Below are positions 26,301-34,889 of a stretch of 64,000 bases of DNA, piece by piece; the stretch's first letter is position 1; each line of letters opens with the position of its first letter. The position numbers and the translations under genes were made by a program. The notes below the pieces were generated by a model that worked only from the letters and a program-made list of their open reading frames with translations, made no database searches and was not told the origin of the DNA. The DNA comes from Candidatus Aquicultor sp. (lineage in GTDB: Bacteria; Actinomycetota; Aquicultoria; Aquicultorales; Aquicultoraceae): positions 47,033-111,032 of the forward strand of contig DASXVE010000015.1 of assembly GCA_036504445.1 (NCBI GenBank), read 5' to 3'.

Positions 26301-27260
26301 GAGGTAGTTGAACAGACCCATCATTAGAGCGCCGTTTGTACCTGGGCGAATCCTCAGATGCATGCCGCCCGTGGCTTGTGCCATAGCGGCGGTGCGGGTT
26401 CTCCTCGGGTCGACGACGATCATCTTAGCGCCGTTTCCAATTGCCTCATTGATATACTGGGTAACGACCGGGTGGTTCTCGACCGGGTTAGCACCCAACA
26501 CCATGATGAGCTTCGAGTTCTTAATATCGATCCAGTGGTTCGTCATTGAACCCCTTCCAAATGTGCGGCCAAGACCGGCCACAGTGGAAGAGTGTCATAT
26601 ACGAGCCTGGTGCTCGGTATTATTGGTACCGAAGTTGGCGATCAACTTGCGGTAGATCCAGTTCTCCTCATTTGTTGCATGAGAGCATCCGAGGAACGCA
26701 ACGCCTTTGGTCTGACCGGTGACTTTACCGTTCTCAACCGGAACCGCTTCTCTTGCCGCAACCATTGCGGTCGCGATGTCATCGATAGCCTGAGTCCAGC
26801 TAATTGGTGTCCACTCGTTGTTACCGGTCCTCTTCATCGGGCCCATATCATCGGTGCCGTCTGAACGGCTGGCAACGTGAATACTATCCGGTACACCAAC
26901 ACGGCGTTTGTTATTAGCGAGCTGTATAGCGGCAGCGCCCTTGCTACAAAGCTTCCCTTTGTTAATCGGGCAATCCGGATCACCGTAGATATCGACTGCT
27001 TTCACCGGGCCAGTCCCATTGCCATCGGGGCCTTTATCTTGGCCAAGAGCAACGACCAAGTTGCAGCCTACCGAGCAGTATGGGCAGGTTGTTCGTTTGG
27101 ACGTATCCGTGATTACGTACTCTGCCGCAACTGCTGCGCTCGGTCCAACAAGTGTCCAGTCCAGCGCCATAGCACCGGCGCCCGCCGCTGATATTTTTAA
27201 GAAATCACGACGCGATAGGCCCCGCTTCTTGGTTTTTGTATCAATTTCCTTCTTAGACAT
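23343..27260 (-). CDS. Selenocysteine-containing formate dehydrogenase catalytic subunit (in-frame UGA)
   Basis: Oxidises formate to CO2 at a bis-MGD Mo/W centre. Tat signal SRRDFLK (residues 16-22) sends it outside; a [4Fe-4S] set uses Cys59, 62, 66 and 105 (CPYCSVGC...KLCSKG). The frame is interrupted once by TGA at 26595-26597, exactly where FdnG-type enzymes have selenocysteine: the sequence reads HQARI-U-HSSTVA, then TFGRGSMTNHW. A SECIS hairpin follows. Translated through, it is 1305 residues with Sec222. That is about 290 longer than E. coli FdnG, largely through two inserted segments (about residues 522-598 and 904-1021) rich in Thr/Val beta pattern. It lies between a 6-heme cytochrome and the Fe-S subunit. 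An automatic gene finder will split it into two genes. Confidence 0.95.
26564..26583 (-). promoter_or_regulatory. Bacterial SECIS element
   Basis: Starting 11 bases after the UGA, UGUGGCC pairs with GGCCGCA (seven pairs, one G-U) around the loop GGUCUU. Apical GGUCU is also the loop of the E. coli fdhF SECIS bound by SelB. Position and loop fit selenocysteine insertion at 26595-26597. Confidence 0.85.
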
Positions 27261-27283
27261 GTGCGTACTGCCTCCTTTCCTTA

Positions 27284-28618
27284 TTACTTGTTATGGCAGC
27301 GCTCGCACACACCGCGATTGTTGGCCCTGAGGATAGCGCTGTTTGATGCACCATTAGTACCCATCGAAGGCGGCGTAAAGGCCATTGTATTATTGTATGG
27401 GTCAACGCCGGCAGCATAACCAGCCATGGTCTTGTCTGTACCGTGTGCACGGTGGCAGGTCAGGCATCCAATGTTGTCAGCGGTTGAGTTAGGCTGTGTT
27501 GCACCATGGGCTTCGGCCGTCGCGCTATGCTCGAGCGGAATATCGAGATTGTCGCCCCACGCTGCGTTCATGCCTGTTGCAGTCGTGGTGGTGAGAAGGT
27601 CTCGATCGCCAACAAAGCCGTTAAGCGGAACGTTAACCGGGTGACGGTGTCTTACAACATCGCCGAGGCCATCGCCTGCATTGTAGGCAGTTTGGTTGGT
27701 AGATGACGTCGTGTTGTACTCAGTGTGGCATGCAGCACACCAACCGCTAATACCTTTTCCAGCTGCAGGGGCTTTAGCATAGCGAGCGGTTGTGTAGTCT
27801 GGGCTGTAGCCCGCAGCCGCAACATGAAGCCTGAAGCCGCCATTCGGGTTGCTTTGGCTTGGAAGCGGGAAGCCAACCTCGTTTGAGAGAACGTACGGGT
27901 CCGGATTCGGATCGGTTTCATTGGCAAAGTTTGTGCCATAACCGCCGACGGCAACACCGTTGACTTTATCTTTCAGGATACGGTAATTGCTTGAGCCATG
28001 TGGGTCGTGGCAGCTGTCGCAATCCATAACGATTTGGAGACCGCCCCCGGCATCATATGTACCATTTGAGCGTCTTCCACCAAAAGCGAGACCGCCACCA
28101 GCTACAAATTGGCTTGCAGCGGTAGCCGAAGGCATGTCGTGCATTGAGGTTACTGAGGCCTGCTTGATTTCAACGAAGCCTCCACCATTGAGTACGTCGC
28201 CGGCCGTTGAATTGCCGATTGCGGACTCGAGTACGCCGGACATAACGTCTGTAGCAGCGCCGGCTGAGCCAGCGCCGTGGCAGGTGTAGCAGAAGTCCTT
28301 AACCGTGGCAGATACAAATTGGCCCTGGTTACCCGGTTGTGTCGGGTCGAAGCTAAGGTTGCTACCGGCAAGCAATGCGCTCTTGTCGCGATTCAATGTG
28401 CGATCTTCGAACTTCACGTTGCTTACTGAGGTGTGCGCGCGGTGACAACCGGCACAAGCATCCGTGTCGGTTACGAATGCGCCGTGCGGACCGTAGTTAG
28501 CAAATGCTACTCCGCTTGCCATGAATACAAATGTTGCTACAACAAGCGAAATCAACACAAGTCTACTAACGTTCTTTGTACGCACGAGTTCTGATGTGTC
28601 AAGTAACATTGTTCGCAT
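27284..28618 (-). CDS. Exported 6-heme c-type cytochrome, first gene of the formate dehydrogenase operon
   Basis: A 444-residue electron carrier with a signal peptide (hydrophobic core about residues 21-38, ending AFA) and six heme motifs: CAGCH, CYTCH, CDSCH, CAACH, CLTCH and CERCH, several with the doubled form CHRAH or CHDPHG. Start ATG 28618 follows AGGGAGGAAATAG. The catalytic subunit starts 23 bases downstream, so this is probably the electron acceptor of the formate dehydrogenase, taking the place of a cytochrome b subunit. Between motifs lie long Gly/Ala/Asn-rich regions. Confidence 0.9.
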   Translation of the reverse strand: MRTMLLDTSELVRTKNVSRLVLISLVVATFVFMASGVAFANYGPHGAFVTDTDACAGCHRAHTSVSNVKFEDRTLNRDKSALLAGSNLSFDPTQPGNQGQFVSATVKDFCYTCHGAGSAGAATDVMSGVLESAIGNSTAGDVLNGGGFVEIKQASVTSMHDMPSATAASQFVAGGGLAFGGRRSNGTYDAGGGLQIVMDCDSCHDPHGSSNYRILKDKVNGVAVGGYGTNFANETDPNPDPYVLSNEVGFPLPSQSNPNGGFRLHVAAAGYSPDYTTARYAKAPAAGKGISGWCAACHTEYNTTSSTNQTAYNAGDGLGDVVRHRHPVNVPLNGFVGDRDLLTTTTATGMNAAWGDNLDIPLEHSATAEAHGATQPNSTADNIGCLTCHRAHGTDKTMAGYAAGVDPYNNTMAFTPPSMGTNGASNSAILRANNRGVCERCHNK

Positions 28619-29231
28619 CTATTTCCTCCCTTTCGTTTCATTTAGTCAGATGCATTTATACGCATAACCGGACTTTTACTAAGCCCTATATTTAACTCCC
28701 CTATAGCATCACCTTCCTTAAACCAAGATAGTTATAGATAAGCTGCTTGAAGACCGAACCATCCTCAAGAACCCGATTATAACGAATCCACGGTTGTACA
28801 TATACAAAGACCTGGCCTGGTATAATAGTGGGTAACATCTGTTACACACTAGGGCAAAATATTAGGTCCACCTGCCGTAAATTTAAAGGCTTCATCACGG
28901 GACTGAGTAACAGAGTACGTAACACTAGTTACACACTACATATGATTACTTTACGTCATAATGTCAGATTTTACAAGAGCTCGCTTTGCCAAGTATGACT
29001 AGAGTGATAATCGGTGCCAGAGTTAATGTCAGGATGTCTAACTGCGAATGTTTTTGCGATAGCCTGGATATTCTCTTATCTGTTTCCTTTCCGTCGCTAT
29101 AAGCCAATTTAATCTCTTTGATTTATTCCTGTTAAGTAGAGCCCCGCAAACGTACCTCTGTAATAGTAAACGGCTAGTTTATGCGCGCCAGCGGCATATG
29201 TAGGCCGTCGGCACACATATGCCAATTTACC
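28619..29231. promoter_or_regulatory. Intergenic region with two GTAAC-N4-GTTAC dyads
   Basis: No gene is visible in these 613 bases. Two near-identical elements, GTAACATCTGTTACACACTA (28832-28851) and GTAACACTAGTTACACACTA (28919-28938), each contain the dyad GTAAC-N4-GTTAC and lie 87 bases apart upstream of the 6-heme/formate dehydrogenase operon. They look like operators of a dimeric regulator; GTA-N8-TAC spacing resembles CRP/FNR-family sites. A minus-strand TATAAT near 28775 could be the promoter. The rest is AT-rich and featureless. Confidence 0.55.
29193..29223 (-). terminator. Hairpin after the NHL-protein gene
   Basis: Nine-base stem GGCATATGT / ACATATGCC directly after the stop of the NHL gene on the minus strand. 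No T-run, so termination is only likely from position. Confidence 0.45.
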
Positions 29232-30809
29232 TTAAGCATGCTTCTTTGGCTCGAAGTAGCCCAGGAATAGCTGATAATCCATGCTTTCCAAACTCAATTT
29301 GCGCGCGGCCGCATGGTTCTGCGGATCGTTGGTTAGTATTCTCGGCTTAATCCAGCCCTTACCAGCCTCCGCGAACAATGCTGCCGCTTCGTTATCAAGG
29401 TCCTCGTGTGCTTTCAAGCTTGCAGTTTGCGTTTGGTCAATCTTAAACGGGCGAAGTACGTCCTCCCCGACAATATCGCCTTCTGTGTACTTCTTAAGCT
29501 TCTCATAGGTTGCAGGATGCACGTAGACTTTGCGCACCGCCTTTTTAAGATTATATAGTTGATGGTCGGCTATGATCTCATTAAGGAATGACGATGATGC
29601 GAAGTACCTGCGCTTGCGTATCATCCGCCATGCAATCAGCGCGGCAATAGCGGCAAGTATCAATCCTAACGGTAACGCCTTTTTCACAGCGGGTGTTACG
29701 GCTGCGGCTACAACCGGCCATGTCCAGGCCTGTATTCTGTTGTTCTCACGGTCGGTGACAAAAATACGATGGCCGCCCTTATCGAGCGCGATGCCGTTTG
29801 GGTAGAGGAATTGCCCAAATTGCGTGCCTTGCTCTCCAAATATTGCTAAGGAACGAGCATCTTTTGAAGTCTTATTGTAGACGGTTACATTATGGCCCAA
29901 GGCATCAACCACATATAAGCGGTTTTGGTCATCAATAGCTATACCTCTTGGAAGGCCGCCCGTTTCAATAATATATAAGAATTTCCCCTCTGGTGAGAAT
30001 ACCTGTACCCTGCGGTTATTGCTGTCGGCTACGAATATCTTCTTGTCTCGGTCAATGAATAAGCCGTTTGGGAAATAGAATTTGCCGGGGTATTCACCTT
30101 TTCTAACAGTCATGCCGGTCGAGCCAAATTCGAGCTTTAGCTTACCCGTTGGATCAAATACGAGCACTCTGTGTACCTTCAGCACATCGGTTACATACAA
30201 GTTGCCCTCATTGTCGAAAGCCATGCCTGTTGGAGCCCATTCAAATTTAGGGTCATTGTTGGGGGCGAACGTGGAGATAAACTTGCCGTTCTCCGAGAAT
30301 ATATATATCGAATTGTAGGCCTGATCTGAAACGTAGACGTTGCCCTTATTATTGATGGCAATAGATAATGGCGCCTTCAAGGTCATGGGTTTTTTATCAG
30401 GGCCGTTTCCTATCTGGTCAAACGTGAATTGGTATGTCCCATCGGGGCGAAAAACCTCAATCTTCCCCTTGATTACGTCTCTGACAAAGGAAGTGGCATA
30501 GATATTGCCGTTATTTGGGTGGACGGCAATTGCTTGCGGTTTGCTCAGGGCAAGCTCCTTGTTGGGACCGCCGTTCATCGTAAAGGTAAAGCCTGGCGGG
30601 ATGATTCTACCCTTCTCAACGACATCAATCGTTGGCAGAGGGTCCTCTTGGTTAAAGTAATATCGCGCAAACGCTATGGATGTGACCAATAAAGCTACAA
30701 CCAGTATCCCTATCAGTAGCAGCTTTCTGCGACGCATGCGTTCTATGTAACTAGGAAGCGCCATCGTTGGTATCGCTGACAAACTTCCTGTCCCAACTAC
30801 TTCGCTCAT
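29232..30809 (-). CDS. Membrane-anchored NHL beta-propeller protein
   Basis: 525 residues. A first membrane helix (about residues 30-48) precedes six NHL blades, each with a pattern such as PSIAI-GNVYVSD-N-IYIF (for example PNGLFIDRDKKIFVADSNNRRVQVF), forming an extracytoplasmic propeller. A second helix (about residues 375-395) follows, then a roughly 130-residue C-terminal cytosolic part with a basic patch (KKAVRKVYVHPATYEKLKKY) that I do not recognise. Last gene of the cytochrome b/7-heme/14-heme/TPR operon, so it probably helps assemble or scaffold the electron-transfer complex; that is inferred. Confidence 0.85.
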   Translation of the reverse strand: MSEVVGTGSLSAIPTMALPSYIERMRRRKLLLIGILVVALLVTSIAFARYYFNQEDPLPTIDVVEKGRIIPPGFTFTMNGGPNKELALSKPQAIAVHPNNGNIYATSFVRDVIKGKIEVFRPDGTYQFTFDQIGNGPDKKPMTLKAPLSIAINNKGNVYVSDQAYNSIYIFSENGKFISTFAPNNDPKFEWAPTGMAFDNEGNLYVTDVLKVHRVLVFDPTGKLKLEFGSTGMTVRKGEYPGKFYFPNGLFIDRDKKIFVADSNNRRVQVFSPEGKFLYIIETGGLPRGIAIDDQNRLYVVDALGHNVTVYNKTSKDARSLAIFGEQGTQFGQFLYPNGIALDKGGHRIFVTDRENNRIQAWTWPVVAAAVTPAVKKALPLGLILAAIAALIAWRMIRKRRYFASSSFLNEIIADHQLYNLKKAVRKVYVHPATYEKLKKYTEGDIVGEDVLRPFKIDQTQTASLKAHEDLDNEAAALFAEAGKGWIKPRILTNDPQNHAAARKLSLESMDYQLFLGYFEPKKHA

Positions 30810-30868
30810 AAAACAAATCCCACTCTTTCTAATTTGACATTAATTGTTAAAGTCCCGGCCAAAGCAAC

Positions 30869-31675
30869 TTATTTACCCTTTAAACGTGCTATGGCCTCTT
30901 GCGCCAGCCCATAATTCGGATCGACTTTAAGTACGTTCCCATAGCGCTTGATGGCTTCTTGCTTGTCACCCTTTTTGTCGTAGGTGAGCGCTAGACCATA
31001 GAGCGCATCAATGTACTTCGGATCAAATTCAAGGGCCTTATTAAACGATTCTATCGCCTTATCGTAATCTTTTTTGTCGAGGAGCACGCGTCCCTTTAAT
31101 AAGAAGGAGTCCGAATTCGTTGCTTTAATTTCGATAGCTTTATCTATGTAATCAAGTGCCTTGTCATATTTCTTTTTCTCCCAGAGAACAATGCCGCCAT
31201 AGTAGTAAGCTTGCTCGAGGAGCGGATTGGTTCTTGCATAGCGCGTGTCCTTATAATATTTGACCTCTTTGTCAAAGTAATACAATGCGTCATCACTCTG
31301 CGCTTGTTTCAAGTATGCCAGGCCGGTATATACCAGTGCTTCCTGATGGTCTTTTACAAGCTTGAGCGCGAGCGTGTACTGTTCGATAGCATTTTTGTAT
31401 TGGGCTTCATTTGCATAGACAACTCCCAGGGCGACGCGCATATCGGCGTTGCGAGGATTCTTCCTAACAGCTTCTTTTGCTGCGGTCAAAGCCTGACTCT
31501 CGAAGGATTTTTTTGATAAATGGTATTGGCTGTACGCATAGTACGCTATGAACGCCAGTAGAATCAGTATTAGGAGCGAAGCAACCAACTTGAGCGTTTT
31601 ATCGAACTTGCGAAGCGATTGCATGCTGTCACGGTAATTATCTGCACTTATTTCATTTTGTGACATCGATAGCAC
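30869..31675 (-). CDS. Membrane-anchored TPR protein
   Basis: About 268 residues: N-terminal helix (LKLVASLLILILLAFIAYYAY) then at least five tetratricopeptide repeats, for example ADMRVALGVVYANEAQYKNAIEQYTLAL and IDALYGLALTYDKKGDKQEAIKRY. TPR domains hold other proteins together; in cytochrome operons such proteins often help maturation (NrfG/CcmI style). GTG 31675 has GGAGG nine bases before it; ATG 31666 is the alternative. The start overlaps the end of the 14-heme gene, so the two are coupled. Confidence 0.85.
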   Translation of the reverse strand: MLSMSQNEISADNYRDSMQSLRKFDKTLKLVASLLILILLAFIAYYAYSQYHLSKKSFESQALTAAKEAVRKNPRNADMRVALGVVYANEAQYKNAIEQYTLALKLVKDHQEALVYTGLAYLKQAQSDDALYYFDKEVKYYKDTRYARTNPLLEQAYYYGGIVLWEKKKYDKALDYIDKAIEIKATNSDSFLLKGRVLLDKKDYDKAIESFNKALEFDPKYIDALYGLALTYDKKGDKQEAIKRYGNVLKVDPNYGLAQEAIARLKGK

Positions 31676-32871
31676 AGTTCTTGTCCTCCCCATTTAGCGA
31701 TTAATGAGCCGCCGCGCTCACGCCCGTGGCACTCGTAGCAAAGTTCAAAACTGAAGCAGTTCTTTGCCGTCACGTATTCCCTACCATGACATTCATTGCA
31801 ATCGAACGGGTCAGTCTTAGTCATCTCAAAGTGTGCTTTGTGAATAATAATACCTTTGCTGCGCTGGCCCACCGGTGTACTCCATATTAGTTCCGATAAG
31901 GGCTTATTGTACTCAGCATGGCAGGATTTGCAGTTGGATTGCGCCAGCAACGTTTTCCCCTCAAATTGGTGGTGGCAGTTCGAGCACTCGGTTTTACTTT
32001 CATGGCAGACTTTACAATCCGCCTTGGTTGCGATTGATTTAGCATCGTTTTTATGGGTCCCAAGCCATAGTGACGGATGCGGCATGGGAGTTTTGTGACA
32101 CGCCGTACACGACCTATTATCGTGGCAAACTTCGCAGTTGCCTTTATCCCGCTCGATGCCGTGGGTTTTCTTCCATTCGGTCTCGGTTTTTACCTTCAAC
32201 GCTACGAACTGAGGAGTCGGTTTCCCTCCAGCAGGCAGTTTCGGCCCATGGTTTGCCGGTGCAACCATTTTTGTCATGTGGCAGCTCTGGCAAAAAGCAA
32301 CTCCGTGGCATGAAGTGCAGGCGAACGAGTCTTTTGACGCCGGTATTTTATGCAGCGAAGCCCTGAATGATGGTGAATGGTCGGCCGGTAGCCTTTTGAA
32401 GTTTGCCGGGTGACAGAGCGTGCATGCGCCCGATGCGACTATGCCCTGGCTCGAGTGAGACAACCCGTGGCAGTTATAGCAGACGGCCATAGGCGGCTTT
32501 ACCGCTTCATTTGCGCGTCCCGGTGCGTGCGGGAATTCCGTATGGCATCCAGCACAGCGTATACCGCGTGAAAGATGCACATCGTGTTTGAAGATTAAAT
32601 CAGGGTTGTTAAATTTATCGTAGTTAGCACCATGACATGGTGCACACTGTGAGACCGTAACGTACGGCAATGTATTGAATGCTAAGAAATTTGATTGCGT
32701 TGTACCGGGTATAACCGTACTTGTTGCAGTGCCGCTTGATTCTGTCTGCCCCGTAATCGCAGGCGCTCCGGCAAAACTGTATGCAGCTGACACCAGCATC
32801 ATCGATAACAGTGCGATTAGCAATACCGATATTTGAATCTTGTTTAGAGGGGTCCTGTTCATAATGCGCAC
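31648..32871 (-). CDS. Exported 14-heme c-type cytochrome
   Basis: 407 residues with a signal peptide ending SFAGA and fourteen CXXCH motifs (CAPCH, CAGCH, CYNCH, CTLCH, CTSCH, CQSCH, CEVCH, CTACH, CKVCH, CSNCH, CKSCH, CNECH, CYECH, CYRCH), one about every 25-30 residues. Such density implies a heme wire. Spare His residues (FKHDVHLSRG, HKAHFEMTK) can supply distal ligands. The start is GTG 32871 or ATG 32862, four bases after the 7-heme gene stop. It lies in an operon headed by a cytochrome b, so quinol-linked electron export is plausible. Confidence 0.92.
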   Translation of the reverse strand: MRIMNRTPLNKIQISVLLIALLSMMLVSAAYSFAGAPAITGQTESSGTATSTVIPGTTQSNFLAFNTLPYVTVSQCAPCHGANYDKFNNPDLIFKHDVHLSRGIRCAGCHTEFPHAPGRANEAVKPPMAVCYNCHGLSHSSQGIVASGACTLCHPANFKRLPADHSPSFRASLHKIPASKDSFACTSCHGVAFCQSCHMTKMVAPANHGPKLPAGGKPTPQFVALKVKTETEWKKTHGIERDKGNCEVCHDNRSCTACHKTPMPHPSLWLGTHKNDAKSIATKADCKVCHESKTECSNCHHQFEGKTLLAQSNCKSCHAEYNKPLSELIWSTPVGQRSKGIIIHKAHFEMTKTDPFDCNECHGREYVTAKNCFSFELCYECHGRERGGSLIAKWGGQELCYRCHKMK

Positions 32872-32875
32872 TACT

Positions 32876-33775
32876 CTATCGCTCCCTATAAAAAAGCGAC
32901 CCTACAATTGATTTATAATAGCCGTTGACGCTGTCGAGCATTGGATCAATGAATGATAGCGCCTTATCCAGGTAGGTCATCACAATCGTGCTCTTGAGCG
33001 TTTTCTGGCTGCCGTGAATCATCGGTCCGTATTGTGTTGAAAAGTTAGCTTGCGAATCGATGTGGCACTTACCGCAGGTCTTAGCAAGACGTTGCGTAGA
33101 TACAAGTGATGTTGGATCTTTCGCCGGTTTTATCTGGTGCGACCCATGGCAGTCCCAACAGGCAGGCGCATCGGTCGCCTTCGCCTTATACGCCCTGCCG
33201 TGGTAGTAATCGTTATAAGCGTCGGCGTATGCCTTATGGCATTTGCCGCAAACATCCATACCGGCTAAATGAAAAGCGTCTTTGTATGCCTCATCTTTCT
33301 TGAGGCTTCTGATGTCATGTGAGCCGTGGCAGTCGGCGCACGTCGGTGCCGGTTTCGGGCTCCCGGTAAGAGCGAGACGTCCGTGTGTGCTCTGGCTGTA
33401 TTCGCGCAGCTGATTAACATGCTGGTGACAATTCTTGCATGAAATACCTGCGGTTTTGTTGAAATCGACGATCTTAGCATGATCTTGTGAAGCTGAGAGA
33501 AGTTTAAAATCGGTGTGGCATGATATGCATGCAACATCCTTGTGCACCGATTTTGCTACCGTATCGGGGCTTACGTAGAGCGACTGCTTCATTTTTTTGA
33601 CCGCTATAATCTGTGGGTCTCCGTGGCATACCAGGCAGCCTGTCTTCCCCGGTGTTCCGATAGCGAACGTCAAAGGCGTTGACAGATTAGCGGCATATGC
33701 GCCCCCGGTCCAAAACAAAAAGCTTGCTGTAATTGTTACAAGCAGAGCTACACTGAATTTCGTTAGGGTTCTCAT
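32876..33775 (-). CDS. Exported 7-heme c-type cytochrome
   Basis: 299 residues, signal peptide ending AYAAN, seven heme motifs: CLVCH, CISCH, CKNCH, CADCH, CGKCH, CWDCH and CGKCH. Spacing with GSHDI/GSHQI after CADCH and CWDCH resembles cytochrome c nitrite-reductase-partner or NapC/NrfB-style domains. It lies three bases after the cytochrome b gene and four before the 14-heme gene, so these three form the core of a membrane-to-outside electron path. C-terminal YYKSIVGSLFYRER is hydrophilic; no anchor. Confidence 0.9.
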   Translation of the reverse strand: MRTLTKFSVALLVTITASFLFWTGGAYAANLSTPLTFAIGTPGKTGCLVCHGDPQIIAVKKMKQSLYVSPDTVAKSVHKDVACISCHTDFKLLSASQDHAKIVDFNKTAGISCKNCHQHVNQLREYSQSTHGRLALTGSPKPAPTCADCHGSHDIRSLKKDEAYKDAFHLAGMDVCGKCHKAYADAYNDYYHGRAYKAKATDAPACWDCHGSHQIKPAKDPTSLVSTQRLAKTCGKCHIDSQANFSTQYGPMIHGSQKTLKSTIVMTYLDKALSFIDPMLDSVNGYYKSIVGSLFYRER

Positions 33776-33778
33776 GGT

Positions 33779-34564
33779 TTAGGCCTCCGAAGGGTCGGGT
33801 TGTAAGGGTTGCGGTTCATGCTCGTGCCCATGCCCGGCAGCGACTTCTTGTTTAGCAAGCCCGAAAAAGATGAGGAGTGCGGGATAATCTTCGACGAATG
33901 AGAGACAGACATGGATCATTGTGAACATAAGAAACGCCATCGCGCAGAAGAAATGGATAACCCGCGCCCAGGCCGCCGCCGCAGCGACGCCTCCGACAAA
34001 GCCGCCGGCCCAGCCTAAGAGGGTTGACGGCCACATGAGCGAAAAACCCGTGAACGCCTGGATGATCATTAGCGATGGGAACGCATATCCATATGTCCCT
34101 TTCTGCAGAACATTGTATTTGGTGAGGTGCGGATAGCTGCGCTTGACAAACATATAGTACAGCATGACGTTGAGCCCGTTTTTTATGTCTCTCAAGGTGA
34201 TTTTGAACTCAACCGAGTCTTTAATGTAAGCGTAGTAAATACGGAGTACGAAATTGATAACGACGATATACATAAAGACGAAATGGATGATTTTCATCGT
34301 GTCGCGCCCGCCGTCGAAGAACGGGAAACGCGTGTAGACGCCGGAAATACCGAGGGCGATCATGCTGATAACGTGCGTTACATGAAGGAGCTTAGGCGAT
34401 TTCGGGATAATGTGATCGTGGTGCGGCCACTCTTTCCCGATAAACTTCCTTCTGAATCTTCCCGTCACAAAGTTGCCGATAATCTGAAATGACCAAAAGC
34501 CAATCCCAACGACCACCATCACAATCGCGATGATGTCAACCCAAACATTCACAACTGCCAGCAT
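33779..34564 (-). CDS. Membrane cytochrome b (quinol-linked, NarI/FdhI/b561-like)
   Basis: 261 residues with about five helices and helix-buried His: LLHVTHVISMIALGISG, TMKIIHFVFMYIVV, and ARVIHFFCAMAFLMFTMIHVCLSF, the arrangement for two b hemes as in formate dehydrogenase gamma and hydrogenase cytochrome b. The C-terminal tail is His/Pro-rich (GHGHEHEPQPLQP). First gene of the operon, so it is likely the quinol oxidase or reductase module handing electrons to the downstream multihemes. It could alternatively serve the formate dehydrogenase, which has no gamma gene. Confidence 0.88.
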   Translation of the reverse strand: MLAVVNVWVDIIAIVMVVVGIGFWSFQIIGNFVTGRFRRKFIGKEWPHHDHIIPKSPKLLHVTHVISMIALGISGVYTRFPFFDGGRDTMKIIHFVFMYIVVINFVLRIYYAYIKDSVEFKITLRDIKNGLNVMLYYMFVKRSYPHLTKYNVLQKGTYGYAFPSLMIIQAFTGFSLMWPSTLLGWAGGFVGGVAAAAAWARVIHFFCAMAFLMFTMIHVCLSFVEDYPALLIFFGLAKQEVAAGHGHEHEPQPLQPDPSEA

Positions 34565-34889
34565 GCTATCCCCTTGCGTCTCTTGTTGGTTGCATATACG
34601 TCTATAAGGCTGTTTTAATGCCTGCTGCGTTACATGTGTTAATTGTTACAATGTCCTTATTCGCTTAGTGTAACATGCAAGCATAAATTTAGACAATAGT
34701 AAAAGCGTTAAGACCGGAATATTATGGCAAAATGGGTTATTGGCACTATGTGAATGAGTAGTATGACGACGTATAAGCGCAACGATTTCTAGAAAAATCA
34801 AACCGGCCGGTAACACAGCAAGAAAGCATCCGCTTTCTAAAGTTTCTACAAAGCGCTGTTACGAACTAAGAGTAGGTAACAGTTATAGT
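34565..34889. promoter_or_regulatory. Intergenic region upstream of the cytochrome b operon
   Basis: No gene is visible. It holds a minus-strand promoter candidate TTGTCT-N18-TACACT near 34670-34700, three GTAAC/GTTAC pentamers in the following 50 bases (similar to those before the formate dehydrogenase operon), a perfect CTGTTAC/GTAACAG dyad (34856-34862, 34876-34882) just past the Rieske gene, and a 7-base hairpin AGAAAGC-ATCC-GCTTTCT (34821-34838). Confidence 0.45.

Noticed and set aside
28817..28830. Plus-strand extended -10 (TGGTATAAT) upstream of the operators
   Set aside because: All neighbouring genes are on the minus strand, so a plus-strand transcript would have no gene; probably coincidence in AT-rich DNA.
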